In this document: positions 1 through 5,658 of the stretch, piece after piece | Layout of the letters: every line of letters begins with the position of its first letter | How positions within the stretch are numbered: the first letter of the stretch is position 1 | Assembly: GCA_937880125.1 (NCBI GenBank) | Contig: CALFLU010000065.1 | Span: 1-7,937, forward strand | DNA: 7,937 bases | DNA from: an uncultured Eubacteriaceae bacterium | Lineage (GTDB): Bacteria; Bacillota; Clostridia; Eubacteriales; UBA1433 | Direction of reading: 5' to 3' | The notes under the pieces: model-generated | What the model saw: the letters and a program-made list of their open reading frames with translations, nothing else | Told to the model about the DNA's origin: nothing | The model's database searches: none | Program-made: the position numbers and the translations under genes

Positions 1-42
1 TTTTCTCAAACAGTAAAACAATATTTTTCCCCTTCAATAAAT

Positions 43-105
43 AATCGGTAGAGCACCCGGCTGTTAACCGGGGGGTTGTTGGTTCGAATCCAACCTGAGG
101 AGCCA
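43..105 (+). tRNA. tRNA-Asn(GTT), 5'-truncated (pseudo-tRNA or att remnant)
   Basis: From the D-loop onward this is a clean tRNA-Asn: D-stem 3' strand GAGC (51-54), anticodon stem CCCGG/CCGGG (56-60/68-72) around loop CTGTTAA with anticodon GTT at 63-65, T-stem GTTGG/CCAAC (78-82/90-94) around TTCGAAT, acceptor 3' strand CTGAGGA (95-101), discriminator G102 and an encoded CCA (103-105). The 5' part does not fit. The D-stem partner should be GCTC but 39-42 reads AAAT. The acceptor partner should be TCCTCAG, but 30-36 gives only three Watson-Crick pairs plus one G-U. A gapped comparison keeps traces (CCT..CA.TA at 31-39), so decay of a former full gene is possible as well as junction with foreign DNA. 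As written it should not fold into a functional tRNA. A tRNA scanner may still report it as starting near 30. Confidence 0.72.
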
Positions 106-112
106 TGCACAC

Positions 113-139
113 AAACACACCCCACGGTGTGTTTTTTTC
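113..139 (+). terminator. Rho-independent terminator after the tRNA-Asn remnant
   Basis: A perfect 7-bp stem ACACACC/GGTGTGT (115-121/125-131) encloses the 3-nt loop CAC and can be extended by A-T pairs at 113-114/132-133. A run of T starts at 132. It sits 8 nt after the tRNA CCA and isolates the next gene from upstream transcription. Confidence 0.8.
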
Positions 140-164
140 TTTTGCGAAATGAAATGCCTTAATT

Positions 165-193
165 TTGATAATACTCTCTTTCCCTGATAGACT
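165..193 (+). promoter_or_regulatory. SigA-type promoter with extended -10 for the cyclase-family gene
   Basis: TTGATA (165-170) and TAGACT (188-193) are separated by 17 nt, and a TGA triplet directly before the -10 gives an extended -10 motif. The predicted start near 200 leaves a short leader of about 33 nt to the ATG at 233. This is a prediction from consensus only. Confidence 0.6.
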
Positions 194-232
194 AAACTTA
201 AAGAAAATAACACCAAATGAAGGAGGAACGAG

Positions 233-901
233 ATGAAGTCATTTCAAATTTTTGACATGTCACAGCCCACTTACCACAATTGCCCGGCCTGGCCTACTTT
301 TGCTTATCCTGAAATCAAAAACGAAGCCTTGGTGGGCTTTGACGGTTTTACAGCAGAGAGGGTAGATATGAACGTACACACGGGCACGCATCTGGATGCT
401 CCCTATCATTTTTTCGCCGACGGCAAGACCATTGATCAAATGCCGCTTGAGGATTTTATGGGCGAGGCTGTAATTATGAATCTCTCCAACCAAATCCAAC
501 CCAAGCAAGGCATTGACTTGACGCACCTAAAGCCTTTTGAAGACAAAATCAAACCCGATTGTATCGTGCTGCTCTATACGGGTTGGGATAGAAAAAGAGG
601 GTTTTCCGAAGCCTATTACAAAGATTGGCCCTATGTCACCAAGGAAGCCGCTGAATTTTTTGTACAAAAACAAGTCAAAGGCGTCGGTACCGACGGCATG
701 AGCGTCGGAGGCTGGTACGAAGGCACCGGTCGTCCTTCGCACGAAGTGCTGCTTTCCCATGACATATGGGCATTGGAAGAGCTGTTTTTCCCTGAGGAGC
801 TCTTGACTTATGAAACTTGCTGGCTCAGTGCCGTTCCGCTCAAGTTGCAAGGCGTAGGCGGCTCACCCACCCGCGCTTATGCGATGATTTTTGAACGATA
901 G
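233..901 (+). CDS. Cyclase-family / kynurenine formamidase-like metal-dependent hydrolase
   Basis: This 222-residue protein has the length of the cyclase superfamily (PF04199), which includes bacterial kynurenine formamidase and isatin hydrolase, enzymes that hydrolyse amide bonds with bound divalent metal. The signature HTGTHLDAPYH lies at residues 49-59 and supplies metal ligands H49, H53 and D55 and the catalytic-type H59. H170 and E182 lie 12 residues apart, the spacing of the second His/Glu ligand pair in bacterial formamidases, so the active site looks complete. GTDGMSVGG (152-160) and the C-terminal GVGGSPTRA fit the family fold. There is no signal peptide, so it is presumably cytosolic. 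The start is set by AGGAGGA at 221-227. The gene is monocistronic between two terminators. No kynureninase or tryptophan dioxygenase gene is nearby, so the physiological substrate cannot be assigned; many Clostridia carry such orphan cyclase-family genes. Confidence 0.9.
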   Translation: MKSFQIFDMSQPTYHNCPAWPTFAYPEIKNEALVGFDGFTAERVDMNVHTGTHLDAPYHFFADGKTIDQMPLEDFMGEAVIMNLSNQIQPKQGIDLTHLKPFEDKIKPDCIVLLYTGWDRKRGFSEAYYKDWPYVTKEAAEFFVQKQVKGVGTDGMSVGGWYEGTGRPSHEVLLSHDIWALEELFFPEELLTYETCWLSAVPLKLQGVGGSPTRAYAMIFER

Positions 902-916
902 CACCCATGAAAACAA

Positions 917-948
917 AAACAGGAAGGCAGCTGCCCTCCTGTTTTTTA
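917..948. terminator. Bidirectional terminator between converging genes
   Basis: A near-perfect palindrome, arms 919-930 and 931-942, pairs 11 of 12 positions (one A-C mismatch) and is followed by TTTTT on the plus strand. On the minus strand the same stem is followed by a T-rich tract (complement of AAAACAAAAAC, 910-920). It ends the cyclase-family gene rightward and the membrane-protein gene leftward. The GC-rich centre AGCT implies that a few central pairs open to form the loop. Confidence 0.82.
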
Positions 949-966
949 TTCTTCAAGGATTCGTTT

Positions 967-1500
967 TTAGATTCCCGAAAACAGTTTTTCGAAAAATTTT
1001 ACAAAGAACGGAAAAATCACCAACGCCGTCCAGGGCAGCGCCACGGCTGCAGTGGCCATTTTGATTCTGTTTTTTTCGTTACCCGGCTTCATGGCAAAAT
1101 AAACGCAAAAGATGATGCCCAACAAGGCAAACATCGCCGAGAGCAAGTCTCTTTTCACCAAGGGCAGCGGCACCAGCAACAAACACAAAATCCATATCCA
1201 TTTCTCAAATTTGGGCATGGGCACAAATTCTTTTTTCGAAGAACGCATCACACCGTTAATCGAAAGGTCCAGTTTGCCGTTTCTGCAAGTGACAAAGATG
1301 TCATTGTCCCCTATTTTGATATATTGGTCAAATCCCGCAATGAGGCTGATGAGCGCAGGTGTCTCAAAGGGCACGGGCTCGTTGTCCACATAAATTTTAT
1401 GTTTGCCCGTAAAAGGGCTCATATCCAATTTTATTTCGTATTCGTCTCCGTCCAGCATTATCTTCCAGCGGATGCTCTTGTCCTTTTTTTGTTTTTCCAT
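967..1500 (-). CDS. Unrecognised small membrane protein with N-terminal beta-rich domain
   Basis: A 177-residue protein of unknown family. Residues 1-95 are soluble-looking and strand-rich, with two similar halves, 'RWKIMLDGDEYEIKLD...GKHKIYVDNEPV' style and 'YIKIGDNDIFVTC...LDLSINGV' style. This alternation of WxVxLDG and GxxxIxVDG turns recalls the FAIM-type beta-sandwich, but that is only a resemblance by eye. Three hydrophobic segments follow (about 101-115, 118-137, 147-168) with a short basic/aromatic C-terminus. I chose the ATG at 1500 because the purine-rich GAGGAAGAGGAAG lies immediately before it. An in-frame TTG at 1521 would add seven residues, but they are translated from that ribosome binding site. 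It converges on the cyclase-family gene and diverges from the DUF3842 gene. Function unknown. Confidence 0.75.
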   Translation of the reverse strand: MEKQKKDKSIRWKIMLDGDEYEIKLDMSPFTGKHKIYVDNEPVPFETPALISLIAGFDQYIKIGDNDIFVTCRNGKLDLSINGVMRSSKKEFVPMPKFEKWIWILCLLLVPLPLVKRDLLSAMFALLGIIFCVYFAMKPGNEKNRIKMATAAVALPWTALVIFPFFVKFFEKLFSGI

Positions 1501-1529
1501 CTTCCTCTTCCTCTTACGCAATATGCATT

Positions 1530-1559
1530 ATTATATACCTATTTCGGATTGAAAAACAA
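1530..1559 (-). promoter_or_regulatory. Predicted leftward promoter of the membrane-protein gene
   Basis: On the minus strand a perfect TATAAT -10 (1530-1535) stands 18 nt downstream of TTGTTT (1554-1559). The predicted start lies about 20-25 nt before the ATG at 1500, leaving just enough room for the purine-rich ribosome binding site. The -35 match is partial. Confidence 0.5.
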
Positions 1560-1573
1560 CCATTATATTCTCC

Positions 1574-1602
1574 TTGCAGGTTTTTTCGGTTTGTTGTATC
1601 AT
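1574..1602 (+). promoter_or_regulatory. Predicted rightward promoter of the DUF3842 gene
   Basis: TTGCAG (1574-1579) and TATCAT (1597-1602) are 17 nt apart. The start would fall near 1609, about 25 nt before the ATG and just upstream of GGAGGTG (1621-1627). It lies back to back with the leftward promoter: the two -35 elements are only 14 nt apart. Confidence 0.5.
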
Positions 1603-1633
1603 ATCTTCACACAATCCATTGGAGGTGAAAATC

Positions 1634-2047
1634 ATGATATTGCTTGTAATTGACGGCCAAGGCGGAGGCATCGGAAAAAACATCATCGAACAAATCAAAG
1701 CGTTGAATGGTGATATTACCATCATTGCCGCAGGCACCAATTCCCTGGCAACATCAGCCATGATCAAAGCAGGCGCCGATCACGCGGCAACGGGCGAAAA
1801 CGCCATTTTATATAATTGTCTGCATTGTGATATGATTGTGGGCCCCATCGGCATCATTTTGTCCAACGCCATGTTCGGAGAAGTGTCTTCGAAAATTGCC
1901 GATGCCGTCTCGTCCAGCCCCGCACCCAAATGGCTCGTGCCCATCTCCAAGTGCAACGTTTCCATTGCGGGCATTCAAAATAAGCCCCTCAACCAGTACA
2001 TCGACGACATCGTCCGACAAATTCTCGCCTATTTGGAACAGGCATAG
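1634..2047 (+). CDS. DUF3842 family protein
   Basis: A 137-residue protein matching the uncharacterised DUF3842 family of Firmicutes by its opening MILLVIDGQGGGIGK and overall length. The first strand followed by GQGGGIGKNI looks like a Rossmann-type phosphate-binding turn, so nucleotide or cofactor binding is a reasonable inference, not a known function. Cysteines occur in NCLHCD (about residues 60-65) and in ISKCNVSIAG (about 104-113), and the GPIGIILSNAMFG stretch is glycine-rich and hydrophobic but too short to be membrane-spanning. The start is fixed by GGAGGTG at 1621-1627; an upstream in-frame TTG at 1574 coincides with the predicted -35 and is unlikely. It is followed after 77 nt by the BusR-like gene on the same strand, possibly co-transcribed because no strong terminator lies between them. 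Confidence 0.85.
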   Translation: MILLVIDGQGGGIGKNIIEQIKALNGDITIIAAGTNSLATSAMIKAGADHAATGENAILYNCLHCDMIVGPIGIILSNAMFGEVSSKIADAVSSSPAPKWLVPISKCNVSIAGIQNKPLNQYIDDIVRQILAYLEQA

Positions 2048-2059
2048 TCTTTGCCCACA

Positions 2060-2096
2060 AGGGTTTTATATACCAAACGCAATAAAATGCAACCCT
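2060..2096 (+). promoter_or_regulatory. Imperfect inverted repeat between the DUF3842 and busR-like genes
   Basis: AGGGTT (2060-2065) and AACCCT (2091-2096) are perfect complements 25 nt apart, with additional possible pairing of TTTAT and ATAAA inside. An ACTTTTAAAT tail follows. It could be a weak terminator, a partial attenuator, or an operator for the downstream repressor; the long loop makes it a poor classical terminator. Confidence 0.3.
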
Positions 2097-2124
2097 ACTT
2101 TTAAATAAACAGATGAGGACTTCC

Positions 2125-2748
2125 ATGAAAGCAAAAAAAGTTACCATGGCGCTCTATCGACAAATCGCCATTGATATTGCCAAAAACATTGCCGCCGGCA
2201 AATATGTGCAAGGAGACAAGCTCTTTGGACGCTCGGTTTTGGCCTCTCACTATCGGGTTTCTCCCGAAACCATACGCAAAGCCGTATTTTTACTCAAAGA
2301 CGTGGGCATTTTGCAAACCGAAAAAGGCAGCGGCGTTGAGGTTGTCTCCACGGAAAAAGTGGAACAATTTCTCAAACAAAACGAAGGCATCAACACCCTC
2401 GCCACCCTCAAAAAAGAGCTGGACGACTGGGCGGAAGAACACGGGCGTCAAATTCGCGATATTTTGGATAAAGTGCAATTTGCCGTGACCCAAACCCAAC
2501 AAAACCAAATCAGCACACCCTTAAATCCCTTTGAAATCAAAATCACACCTCAGTGCACCGTGCTGGGCAAAACCGCAGACGAGCTGCAATTTTGGCACCT
2601 GACGGGCGCCACCATCATTGCCGTGCGTCACGGTGAAGAATTAACCCTCTCTCCGGGCCCCTATGCCACCATTTGTCAAGGCGACTCCATCTATATCGTC
2701 GGTGACGCTGCGTCTTATACGGCAGCGATGAAACTGCTTTTCGAGTAA
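2125..2748 (+). CDS. busR: BusR-like GntR-family regulator with RCK_C (TrkA-C) domain
   Basis: A 207-residue protein with a GntR winged helix (about 8-76, recognition region SVLASHYRVSPETIRKAV), a linker rich in charged and Gln residues likely to form a coiled coil (about 78-128), and a C-terminal RCK_C/TrkA-C domain (about 133-207, including LTGATIIAVRHGEEL and GDSIYIVGD). This is the architecture of BusR from Lactococcus and Streptococcus, a tetrameric repressor that binds cyclic di-AMP through RCK_C and represses the busA betaine-uptake operon. Its position directly upstream of an OpuC-type operon repeats that arrangement. I chose the ATG at 2125, preceded by TGAGGA at 2115-2120; the ATG four codons upstream (2113) has no ribosome binding site. 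Cyclic di-AMP binding is inferred from the family; I have not verified ligand residues. It probably represses the promoter at 2774-2802. Confidence 0.85.
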   Translation: MKAKKVTMALYRQIAIDIAKNIAAGKYVQGDKLFGRSVLASHYRVSPETIRKAVFLLKDVGILQTEKGSGVEVVSTEKVEQFLKQNEGINTLATLKKELDDWAEEHGRQIRDILDKVQFAVTQTQQNQISTPLNPFEIKITPQCTVLGKTADELQFWHLTGATIIAVRHGEELTLSPGPYATICQGDSIYIVGDAASYTAAMKLLFE

Positions 2749-2773
2749 TGCTTTTCCTTCTTTTCCCATTTTC

Positions 2774-2802
2774 TTGACAGCTTTTTTTCGATATGTTATA
2801 CT
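2774..2802 (+). promoter_or_regulatory. Consensus SigA promoter of the osmolyte-transporter operon
   Basis: A perfect TTGACA (2774-2779), a 17-nt spacer and TATACT (2797-2802), with TGT directly upstream of the -10 giving an extended -10. This is the strongest promoter in the window and would be highly active unless repressed, which fits control by the adjacent BusR-like protein. TGACA (2775-2779) and TGTTA (2794-2798) form an imperfect inverted repeat covering both promoter boxes, a conceivable but unproven operator. Confidence 0.8.
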
Positions 2803-2812
2803 ACAAAAGCGG

Positions 2813-2844
2813 CAACTTTAATCCAATAAAAGAGTTGTTACTCT
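2813..2844 (+). promoter_or_regulatory. Overlapping inverted repeats in the operon leader
   Basis: Two small inverted repeats share bases. CAACT/AGTTG (2813-2817/2833-2837) are 15 nt apart, and AGAGT/ACTCT (2831-2835/2840-2844) enclose TGTT and end one base before the AGGGAGGAGG ribosome binding site (2845-2854). They could be operator half-sites downstream of the transcription start or two mutually exclusive leader hairpins. Both are short, so chance cannot be excluded. Confidence 0.3.
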
Positions 2845-2860
2845 AGGGAGGAGGATTAAC

Positions 2861-3994
2861 GTGCTGGAATTTCAAAACATATCGAAACAGTACGATGAAC
2901 ATGTCGTAGTCTCAAACATCTCATTCACTGTCGAAGAAGGTGAATTGGTTGTCTTAATCGGCCCCAGCGGCTGCGGAAAAACCACTTTGTTGAAAATGAT
3001 CAACCGTCTTATCAAGCCCACAACAGGGGACATTCTTATCAACGGCCAAAGCATCTACACTCAAAACGAGGTGGATTTGCGTCGAAATATCGGTTATGTC
3101 ATTCAGCAAACAGGGTTGTTTCCTCACATGACTGTGCGTCAAAATATCGAGATCATTCCTAAACTTCAAAAAACCGATAAAAAGAAAATCGCTGAAAAAA
3201 GCATTCAGCTCATGGAAATGGTGGGGCTCGATCCCGATCAGTTTCTTGACCGCTACCCCTTTCAGTTGTCGGGCGGTCAACAACAGCGTATCGGTGTAGC
3301 CCGTGCCTTTGCTTGTGATCCCGATATTATTTTGATGGACGAGCCCTTTTCGGCGCTGGACCCGCTGACGCGCTCTCAGTTGCAAGACGAACTGGCGGAC
3401 CTACAGTCCAAAGTACAAAAAACCATCGTGTTTGTTACCCATGATATGAACGAAGCCATTAAAATCGCAGACAAAATCTGTCTGCTCCATGAGGGCAACA
3501 TCGTTCAATATGACACCGTGGAAGAGCTTATGAAAAATCCCGCCAACGACTATGTGGCAGGCTTTATCGGCCGCAACCGCATTTGGTCGTCGCCGGAATT
3601 TATCCGCGCGCAAGATATCATGATTACAGATCCCATCAGCTCCTATGCGCAAGCCACAACCATTCGCTGCATCGAAAAAATGCGAATGAGCCAAGTGGAC
3701 AGTTTAATGATTGTCGACAGACAAAACAAGCTGTTGGGTGTTGTGTTTGCAAAAGAGTTGCAAACCGTCAAAGATACCCACAAACCCGTGGGAGAAGTCA
3801 TGCAAACACATTGTCCCACCATTCCTCCGGATATGAACATTGTCGAAATTCTCGAACTGATGAACGAAGGCAACAGTTCCTCTATCCCCGTTGTGGACAA
3901 TGAGGGTCGACTGCTCGGTTTAATCACAAAAAGCAGCCTGCTTACCACCCTCAGTCAACAATATTCCAACAACGAAACGGAGGAGACGCAATGA
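2861..3994 (+). CDS. opuCA: OpuCA-type osmolyte ABC transporter ATPase with tandem CBS domains
   Basis: A 377-residue ATPase of the ProV/OpuCA family that powers uptake of quaternary-amine osmolytes such as glycine betaine, carnitine or choline. The nucleotide-binding domain has Walker A GPSGCGKTT (34-42), Q-loop Q82/Q83, signature LSGGQ (136-140), Walker B IILMDE (156-161) and H-loop H194. The C-terminal part holds two CBS domains (about 250-305 and 310-365), each with the typical MIVD/PVVD strand followed by LLGV/LLGL. In Listeria and Staphylococcus OpuCA this CBS pair binds cyclic di-AMP and inhibits transport (known for the family, inferred here). The start is GTG at 2861 behind a strong AGGGAGGAGG. 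The stop overlaps the permease start as ATGA, indicating translational coupling. All catalytic motifs are intact. Confidence 0.93.
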   Translation: MLEFQNISKQYDEHVVVSNISFTVEEGELVVLIGPSGCGKTTLLKMINRLIKPTTGDILINGQSIYTQNEVDLRRNIGYVIQQTGLFPHMTVRQNIEIIPKLQKTDKKKIAEKSIQLMEMVGLDPDQFLDRYPFQLSGGQQQRIGVARAFACDPDIILMDEPFSALDPLTRSQLQDELADLQSKVQKTIVFVTHDMNEAIKIADKICLLHEGNIVQYDTVEELMKNPANDYVAGFIGRNRIWSSPEFIRAQDIMITDPISSYAQATTIRCIEKMRMSQVDSLMIVDRQNKLLGVVFAKELQTVKDTHKPVGEVMQTHCPTIPPDMNIVEILELMNEGNSSSIPVVDNEGRLLGLITKSSLLTTLSQQYSNNETEETQ

Positions 3995-4632
3995 ATATAT
4001 TTGCCTATATGGCTCAGCACTACCAGGATATTTTATTTCGAGGACTCCAACATATCCAAATCACGCTCTTTGCCATTGCCATTGCATTGCTGGTGGGCGT
4101 TTCCGTGGGTATCTTAATCAGCTATGTCAAGCCTTTCAAACGCCCCGTTTTGGGATTTGCCAACCTCATACAGGCCATTCCGAGTATTGCCATTTTGGGA
4201 TTTTTGGTTCCATTTTTGGGCATCGGAGAAAAGCCGGCTATTTTCATGGTCGTCTTATACTCCCTGCTGCCGATTATCAAAAACACGGCAACAGGCCTGG
4301 CAAGTATCAGCAGCGAAACCCTTGAGGCGGCCAAAGGCATTGGCATGACGCGCTTTCAAATACTTCTCAAGGTGCGCCTACCCTTGGCGCTTCCCGTTAT
4401 CATGGCCGGCATTCGCATATCCGCCGTCACCTCGGTGGGTCTTGTGACCATTGCCGCCTTTATCGGCGCAGGCGGATTGGGATACTTAATCTATGCAGGC
4501 ATACGAACCGTTAACACAAACTTAATTTTGTCCGGTGCCATCCCTGCCTGTATTCTCGCCTTAGCCGTTGACTGGCTCGGCGGATTTATCGAAAAAATCG
4601 TCACACCCAAATGCTTTAAACTCGACAAATAA
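3991..4632 (+). CDS. opuCB: OpuCB-type osmolyte ABC transporter permease
   Basis: A 213-residue inner-membrane permease of the ProW/OpuCB class. Hydrophobic segments lie at about 22-45, 55-78, 82-105, 133-160 and 175-200. The cytoplasmic EAA loop that docks on the ATPase is present: EAAKGIGMTRFQILLKVRLP (112-131). IQAIPSIAILGFLVPFLGIG (60-79) and FIGAGGLGYLI (158-168) are typical of the betaine/carnitine/choline permeases. It starts in the 4-nt ATGA overlap with the ATPase gene and has its own GGAGGA at 3979-3984. The length matches single-domain OpuCB/OpuCD proteins, so it is not fused to the binding protein. No second permease gene follows the binding protein, so the channel is probably a homodimer. 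Confidence 0.92.
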   Translation: MNIFAYMAQHYQDILFRGLQHIQITLFAIAIALLVGVSVGILISYVKPFKRPVLGFANLIQAIPSIAILGFLVPFLGIGEKPAIFMVVLYSLLPIIKNTATGLASISSETLEAAKGIGMTRFQILLKVRLPLALPVIMAGIRISAVTSVGLVTIAAFIGAGGLGYLIYAGIRTVNTNLILSGAIPACILALAVDWLGGFIEKIVTPKCFKLDK

Positions 4633-4654
4633 ATTTAATTTTAGGAGGCTTTTT

Positions 4655-5548
4655 ATGAAGAAAACCATCATAACCGTACTTACCATTATGCTTTTGGCGG
4701 CTATGCTGCTTTCGGGCTGTGCAGGCGGCAGCGGCGACAAAACCATCGTTGTCGGCGCCAAAGACTACACCGAACAAGATATTTTAGGCAACATGCTGTC
4801 CGTTATGCTTGAAGAAAACACCGATCTCACCGTGGAATATAAACACGAAATGGCATCCAACGTCTTGTTTGCCGCGCTGCAAAGCGGTGATGTGGATGTA
4901 TGCATCGACTATACGGGCACCATCTACGGCAACTACCTCAGCTATTCCGACATCAAAACTGCCGATGAAGTCTATGACATTTCCGTAAAAGAGATGTCCG
5001 AAAAATATCAGCTCGATGTGCTCAAATCCCTTGGTTACAACAACACCTATTGCCTGGCTGTTCGTCCCGAAACGGCAGAGCAATATAATCTGAAAACTTA
5101 TTCCGATCTGGCGAAGGTCTCTTCGGATATGGTGTTTGGCGGCGGCTTTGAGATTCTAAACCGCAACGACGGCATTCCCAATCTGAAAAAGACATACAAT
5201 ATGACCTTTAAAGAAGAATTGGCTGTAGAAAGCGTGCTGCGCTATGAAGCCATCCAAAAAAATGAAACCCAGGTCACGGAAGCTTTTTCCACCGACGGCA
5301 TGCTGCTGCAATATAACCTCGTGGTGCTTGAAGACGACTTAAACTTTTTCCCGCCCTATCATGCCGTTCCTGTCATTCGCCAAGATACTGCAAAACAGCA
5401 TCCCGATGTCGTTAAAGAGTTGGATAAACTTGCCAACGCCATCACCGACGAGCAAATGAGAGAATTAAACTATCAGGTAGACGTGGAGAAGAAAAATCCC
5501 CGCGAAGTTGCCACGGCATTCTTGAAATCAGCAGGTTTAATCAAATAA
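4655..5548 (+). CDS. opuCC: OpuCC-type osmolyte-binding lipoprotein
   Basis: A 297-residue extracellular substrate-binding protein of the OpuAC/OpuCC family (PF04069). The N-terminus KKTIITVLTIMLLAAMLLSGC is a lipoprotein signal ending in lipobox LSGC with C22 as the lipidation site, followed by a Gly-rich linker. The mature part opens with VVGAKDYTEQDILGNML (32-48) and has GDVDVCIDYTGT (78-89), YNNTYCLAVR (128-137) and FFPPYHAVPV (231-240), motifs shared with OpuBC/OpuCC proteins. Tyr and Phe residues in these stretches (for example Y86, Y132, Y235) are candidates for the aromatic cage that holds a trimethylammonium group. The ligand cannot be chosen among betaine, carnitine, choline or a related compound such as ergothioneine. 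The start is set by AGGAGG at 4643-4648; an upstream in-frame ATG at 4568 lies inside the permease gene and is rejected. Confidence 0.92.
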   Translation: MKKTIITVLTIMLLAAMLLSGCAGGSGDKTIVVGAKDYTEQDILGNMLSVMLEENTDLTVEYKHEMASNVLFAALQSGDVDVCIDYTGTIYGNYLSYSDIKTADEVYDISVKEMSEKYQLDVLKSLGYNNTYCLAVRPETAEQYNLKTYSDLAKVSSDMVFGGGFEILNRNDGIPNLKKTYNMTFKEELAVESVLRYEAIQKNETQVTEAFSTDGMLLQYNLVVLEDDLNFFPPYHAVPVIRQDTAKQHPDVVKELDKLANAITDEQMRELNYQVDVEKKNPREVATAFLKSAGLIK

Positions 5549-5594
5549 TTTTGCTCATGCAAAACTGTGACACGAAAAATAAGTTCAACATAAC

Positions 5595-5625
5595 AAAACA
5601 CCCCTTTTACGGGGTGTTTTTGTTT
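5595..5625. terminator. Strong terminator closing the osmolyte operon
   Basis: A stem of four C-G pairs flanked by ACAAAA/TTTTGT-type pairs (5595-5604/5611-5620) encloses the loop TTTTAC, with the T tract running through 5621. The A-rich 5' arm makes it usable from the minus strand too, where it would serve the small gene ending at 5659. Confidence 0.85.
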
Positions 5626-5658
5626 ACGTGCTCAATCTGCTGTGCAGAGTTTTTCATT

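Noticed and set aside
30..105. A fully functional tRNA-Asn spanning 30-105
   Set aside because: Only four of seven acceptor positions can pair (one as G-U), and the D-stem 5' strand does not match GAGC, so a normal cloverleaf cannot form.
1574..1633. TTG at 1574 as start of the DUF3842 protein
   Set aside because: It falls within the predicted -35 box and the family begins at MILLVIDGQGG, directly behind GGAGGTG.
907..1653. Long plus-strand open frame (248 codons) opposite the membrane-protein gene
   Set aside because: Its translation is dominated by Lys, His, Phe, Gln and Arg without domain character, it begins inside the terminator hairpin region, it has no ribosome binding site, and it overlaps the better-supported minus-strand gene with its own promoter and purine-rich site.
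2954..3948. Minus-strand open frames within the opuCA-like gene
   Set aside because: The plus strand carries all ABC ATPase and CBS motifs in one uninterrupted frame; the antisense frames have no start signals or domain features.
4568..4655. Upstream in-frame ATG that would extend the binding lipoprotein by 29 residues
   Set aside because: It lies inside the permease gene, lacks a ribosome binding site, and would bury the lipoprotein signal; the ATG at 4655 has AGGAGG and begins the signal peptide properly.
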